DNA of 7,743 nt from Spirochaetia bacterium. Lineage in GTDB: Bacteria > Spirochaetota > Spirochaetia > Treponematales > Breznakiellaceae. The notes beneath the pieces are model-generated. The model saw only the letters and a list, made by a program, of their open reading frames with translations. It was not told the origin of the DNA and ran no database searches. The stretch is from contig BNUW01000119.1 of the NCBI GenBank assembly GCA_025997655.1, forward strand, positions 1 through 7,743, written 5' to 3'. A program made the translations under genes and the position numbers. This document shows positions 6,269 to 7,743 of this stretch, piece by piece (position 1 is the stretch's first letter; every line of letters starts with the position of its first letter).

Positions 6269-6311
6269 TCATGTATTTTTCACAAACCGAAAAGTAAATG
6301 CAGAGGCCCTG

Positions 6312-6321
6312 ACTATGGTGT
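6312..6321. repeat. 10-bp target-site duplication, copy 3 (ACTATGGTGT)
   Basis: It abuts the right end of the decayed ISAs1-type element. Removing both elements and two of the three copies reconnects the XRE leader (3753-3761) with 6322 onward. Confidence 0.95.
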
Positions 6322-6330
6322 GAACAAGCC

Positions 6331-6359
6331 TTGACAACTTGTAAATTACAAGTTATTGT
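6331..6359 (+). promoter_or_regulatory. Candidate promoter toward the polysaccharide deacetylase gene
   Basis: A consensus -35 TTGACA (6331-6336) and a weaker -10 TATTGT (6354-6359, four of six matches) are exactly 17 bp apart. A 17-bp palindrome (6337-6353) fills the whole spacer, a classic place for a repressor. The leader to the ATG at 6465 would be about 100 nt. A second TTGACA is at 6368-6373 but has no good -10 at usual spacing. Confidence 0.45.
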
Positions 6360-6377
6360 ACTTGTTATTGACAAGTA
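6336..6377. promoter_or_regulatory. Two tandem operator-like palindromes, ACTTGT-N5-ACAAGT
   Basis: Site 1 is ACTTGTAAATTACAAGT (6337-6353), perfect and extendable to 19 bp (6336-6354). Site 2 is ACTTGTTATTGACAAGT (6360-6376), with the same outer half-sites. Their starts are 23 bp apart, about two helical turns. A further half-site ACAAG lies at 6324-6328. Such paired dyads are typical of dimeric HTH repressors; the now broken XRE regulator is the obvious candidate ligand, because its ancestral leader joined this region. Confidence 0.65.
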
Positions 6378-6397
6378 TTATGTCGATTTTAGGCTAA

Positions 6398-6417
6398 GTG
6401 TATACAATTTTATACAC
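6398..6417. repeat. Inverted repeat GTGTATA-N6-TATACAC
   Basis: Perfect 7-bp arms (6398-6404 and 6411-6417) surround a 6-nt AT-rich spacer. It is in the leader upstream of the deacetylase gene. It has no T-run, so an operator or weak RNA hairpin is more likely than a terminator. Its half-sites differ from those of the ACTTGT palindromes. Confidence 0.5.
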
Positions 6418-6464
6418 CGGTTCTTAAATTTTCGGGATATAAATTTGTCAAATTATGATTTATT

Positions 6465-7313
6465 ATGAATATTTTAACATTTGACATTGAAGAGTGGTTT
6501 CACATTCTCGATAATGATTCCACAAAAACGGTAAAGGAATGGCAACAATATGAATCACGCATTCATAGCAATATGGATCGTATTTTCAAAATTCTGGAAG
6601 ACACTGGAGTAAAAGCCACCTTTTTTTGTCTTGGCTGGATAGTGGAAAAATATCCTGACATTATCAAAGATATTATCAATAAAGGTTACGAAGTCGGTAC
6701 CCATACCGTTATGCACCAGTTGATTTATGAACAAAATCCCAAAGTCTTTTCAAGGGATATAGAACGCTCGATAAAGTACCTGGAAGATATTGGCGGCAAA
6801 AAGGTGCGTTGTTTTCGCGCCCCTGGTTTTTCAGTACGTGAAGACAACCGCTGGATTTTTGATATTTTGGTTAATCTTGGCATTTCGATAGACAGTTCTA
6901 TTTTTCCTGCTCCTCGGGCGCATGGAGGTTTTTCTTCTTACAAGACTGATAATTCGGCGCTTATTCAATACGATGGGATTAGACTTAAAGAATTTCCCAT
7001 TAGTTACGCGAATATTCTTGGTAAACCGTATGCATATTCCGGTGGTGGATATTTTAGATTTTTTCCCTATTTTTGCATAAAGCAATGGGCTAAAAAGAGT
7101 TCCTACGTAATGACATATTTTCATCCTCGTGATTTTGATACCGGACAACCCATGATTAAGAATTTACCCTTGATCCGGAAATTCAAATCCTATGTCGGAA
7201 TATCAGGAGCATACAAAAAATTAAATAGGTTTCTAAATGATTTTGAATTTGTTGATATAGATGGCGCAGATAAGCTTATCGATTGGGAGAATGCACGTGT
7301 TATTACCATATAG
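6465..7313 (+). CDS. Polysaccharide deacetylase, NodB-homology domain, exopolysaccharide-locus (DUF3473-like) type
   Basis: This 282-residue enzyme should remove N-acetyl groups from a polysaccharide or its precursor. Motifs of the carbohydrate esterase 4 fold are present: TFDIEEWF with D7 (catalytic base), ATFFCLGW (51-58), metal-binding H80 and H84 (GTHTVMHQLIY), RAPGFS (118-123), DSSIFP...RAHGG (143-155), SGGGYFR (192-198) and YFHPRDFD (218-225). The last motifs are those of deacetylases in XrtA/PEP-CTERM-type exopolysaccharide clusters. There is no signal peptide, so it may act in the cytoplasm. An in-frame TGA 9 nt upstream fixes this as the first possible ATG, although no good Shine-Dalgarno is visible. 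It starts a plus-strand group of glycan genes. The gene is AT-rich compared with the left of the window. Confidence 0.92.
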   Translation: MNILTFDIEEWFHILDNDSTKTVKEWQQYESRIHSNMDRIFKILEDTGVKATFFCLGWIVEKYPDIIKDIINKGYEVGTHTVMHQLIYEQNPKVFSRDIERSIKYLEDIGGKKVRCFRAPGFSVREDNRWIFDILVNLGISIDSSIFPAPRAHGGFSSYKTDNSALIQYDGIRLKEFPISYANILGKPYAYSGGGYFRFFPYFCIKQWAKKSSYVMTYFHPRDFDTGQPMIKNLPLIRKFKSYVGISGAYKKLNRFLNDFEFVDIDGADKLIDWENARVITI

Positions 7314-7370
7314 TCCGGGATGTTATTTATTAACAAAAACGATTCATATAAATTTTTATACGGAGTAAGT

Positions 7371-7688
7371 ATGTCTACACGTCTATTTATAATTATTCTT
7401 TTTATAGATTTATTTGTCATTATTTGTGGTTATATGATTATAAAGGGAAAATTATCTAAGGTATTATTGTTTTATGGCATAGAATACACCAAATCACTAG
7501 AAACAAATATTATTGGTAAGTATCTTTTGGTAATGGGTTTTTTATTAGTTATTATGGATTTTTTAATAAAAATATATTCACAAGTTTCAATGATATTTAT
7601 AATTGCATATGGGTTATTATTGCGTAGCCGTTGGTTTAATACCCCGCAGCTTGCTGCGGCTGTAAAAAGCAATATAATGGAAGGATGA
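7371..7688 (+). CDS. Small integral membrane protein of unknown function
   Basis: I do not recognise a family with confidence; there is a faint resemblance to DUF3784-type proteins. From the chosen start it is 105 residues, with hydrophobic stretches near residues 4-26 (LFIIILFIDLFVIICGYMII), 50-68 (YLLVMGFLLVIMDFLI) and 72-85 (VSMIFIIAYGLLL), so two or three membrane helices. The start at 7371 is preferred because GGAG (7362-7365) lies 5 nt upstream; an in-frame ATG at 7320 would add 17 residues without a clear ribosome site. It follows the deacetylase by 57 bp, and its TGA overlaps the next ATG (ATGA, 7685-7688), suggesting one operon with translational coupling. Its base composition is strongly AT-rich. 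Confidence 0.7.
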   Translation: MSTRLFIIILFIDLFVIICGYMIIKGKLSKVLLFYGIEYTKSLETNIIGKYLLVMGFLLVIMDFLIKIYSQVSMIFIIAYGLLLRSRWFNTPQLAAAVKSNIMEG

Positions 7689-7743
7689 AAAGTCAGATAA
7701 TACGGAAACAACACAATGTGAGTGTGATTATGTATCATATAGT
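7685..7743 (+). CDS. Start of a probable second polysaccharide deacetylase (3' partial)
   Basis: The frame opened by the ATG at 7685 continues past the window end: MKSQIIRKQHN followed by VSVIMYHI. An early 'V-x-V-(I/L)-M-Y-H' strand is characteristic of NodB-type polysaccharide deacetylases. GGAAGG (7679-7684) directly precedes the ATG, closer than ideal, and the ATG overlaps the stop of the membrane protein gene. Only 19 full codons are visible, so the family assignment is tentative. Confidence 0.5.
   Translation, partial: MKSQIIRKQHNVSVIMYHI

Larger units (their letters stand above)
5045..6311 (-). mobile_element. ISAs1-family element, decayed copy (1267 bp, reverse orientation)
   Basis: The 21-bp terminal inverted repeats (5045-5065 and 6291-6311) begin CAGGGC and share CTGCATTTACTTT, with mismatches only at positions 7 and 8. 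The element is flanked by the same 10-bp ACTATGGTGT on both sides. Without a 25-bp palindromic insertion in its gene it would be 1242 bp, close to its neighbour. The two elements share the CAGGGC tip and family but differ elsewhere in their ends and have clearly divergent transposases, so they are different IS species and not two copies of one. Confidence 0.92.

Noticed and set aside
3762..6321. Composite transposon made by the two ISAs1-type elements
   Set aside because: They are different elements in opposite orientation with only the 10-bp target copy between them, so no cargo is carried.
1..7743. A DGR reverse transcriptase, template repeat or accessory gene within the window
   Set aside because: No reverse transcriptase motifs (such as a YADD-type box) and no second copy of the 815-970 segment are visible; if a DGR exists it is elsewhere.

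Overview
The window looks like part of a spirochaete chromosome, most plausibly a gut Treponema. That placement is an inference from gene style: a C-type-lectin/FGE-sulfatase surface protein with a chitobiase-type domain, a MalK/MsmX-like sugar ABC ATPase, and a small XRE regulator carrying an 'EGCRMWVSDKT' motif that I associate with treponemes. No rRNA, tRNA or CRISPR array was seen.

Left part (1-2312), relatively GC-rich. The 3' end of a gene for an FGE-sulfatase-domain protein is followed by a nested inverted repeat. Its last ~150 bp have the composition and position expected of a diversity-generating retroelement (DGR) variable region. Next is a self-contained ABC ATPase gene of the MalK/UgpC/MsmX type, with its own sigma70-like promoter and a clear intrinsic terminator.

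Middle part (2328-6321), an insertion-sequence pile-up in one small regulator gene. A 112-codon XRE/HTH gene on the minus strand can be rebuilt exactly in frame by removing the insertions. It carries a TGA at codon 12. It is split at codons 24-27 by a complete IS903-type IS5-family element (2596-3672, 15-bp inverted repeats, 9-bp target duplication). Its 5' leader, 9 bp before the ATG, is invaded by two ISAs1-family elements placed tail to tail (3772-5034 intact; 5045-6311 decayed). These two share one target: the 10-bp sequence ACTATGGTGT occurs three times, before, between and after them. The older one carries an amber codon and a 25-bp palindromic insertion that shifts the frame.

Right part (6322-7743), AT-rich. 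A 143-bp control region holds two tandem 17-bp operator-like palindromes (ACTTGT-N5-ACAAGT), one filling the spacer of a candidate promoter, plus another inverted repeat. It was probably once the divergent regulatory region between the XRE gene and the plus-strand genes. Those genes are a polysaccharide deacetylase, a small membrane protein, and the start of what looks like a second polysaccharide deacetylase, together suggesting an exopolysaccharide or cell-surface glycan locus. If the XRE protein repressed this locus through those palindromes, the IS pile-up would have left it unregulated; this is inference.
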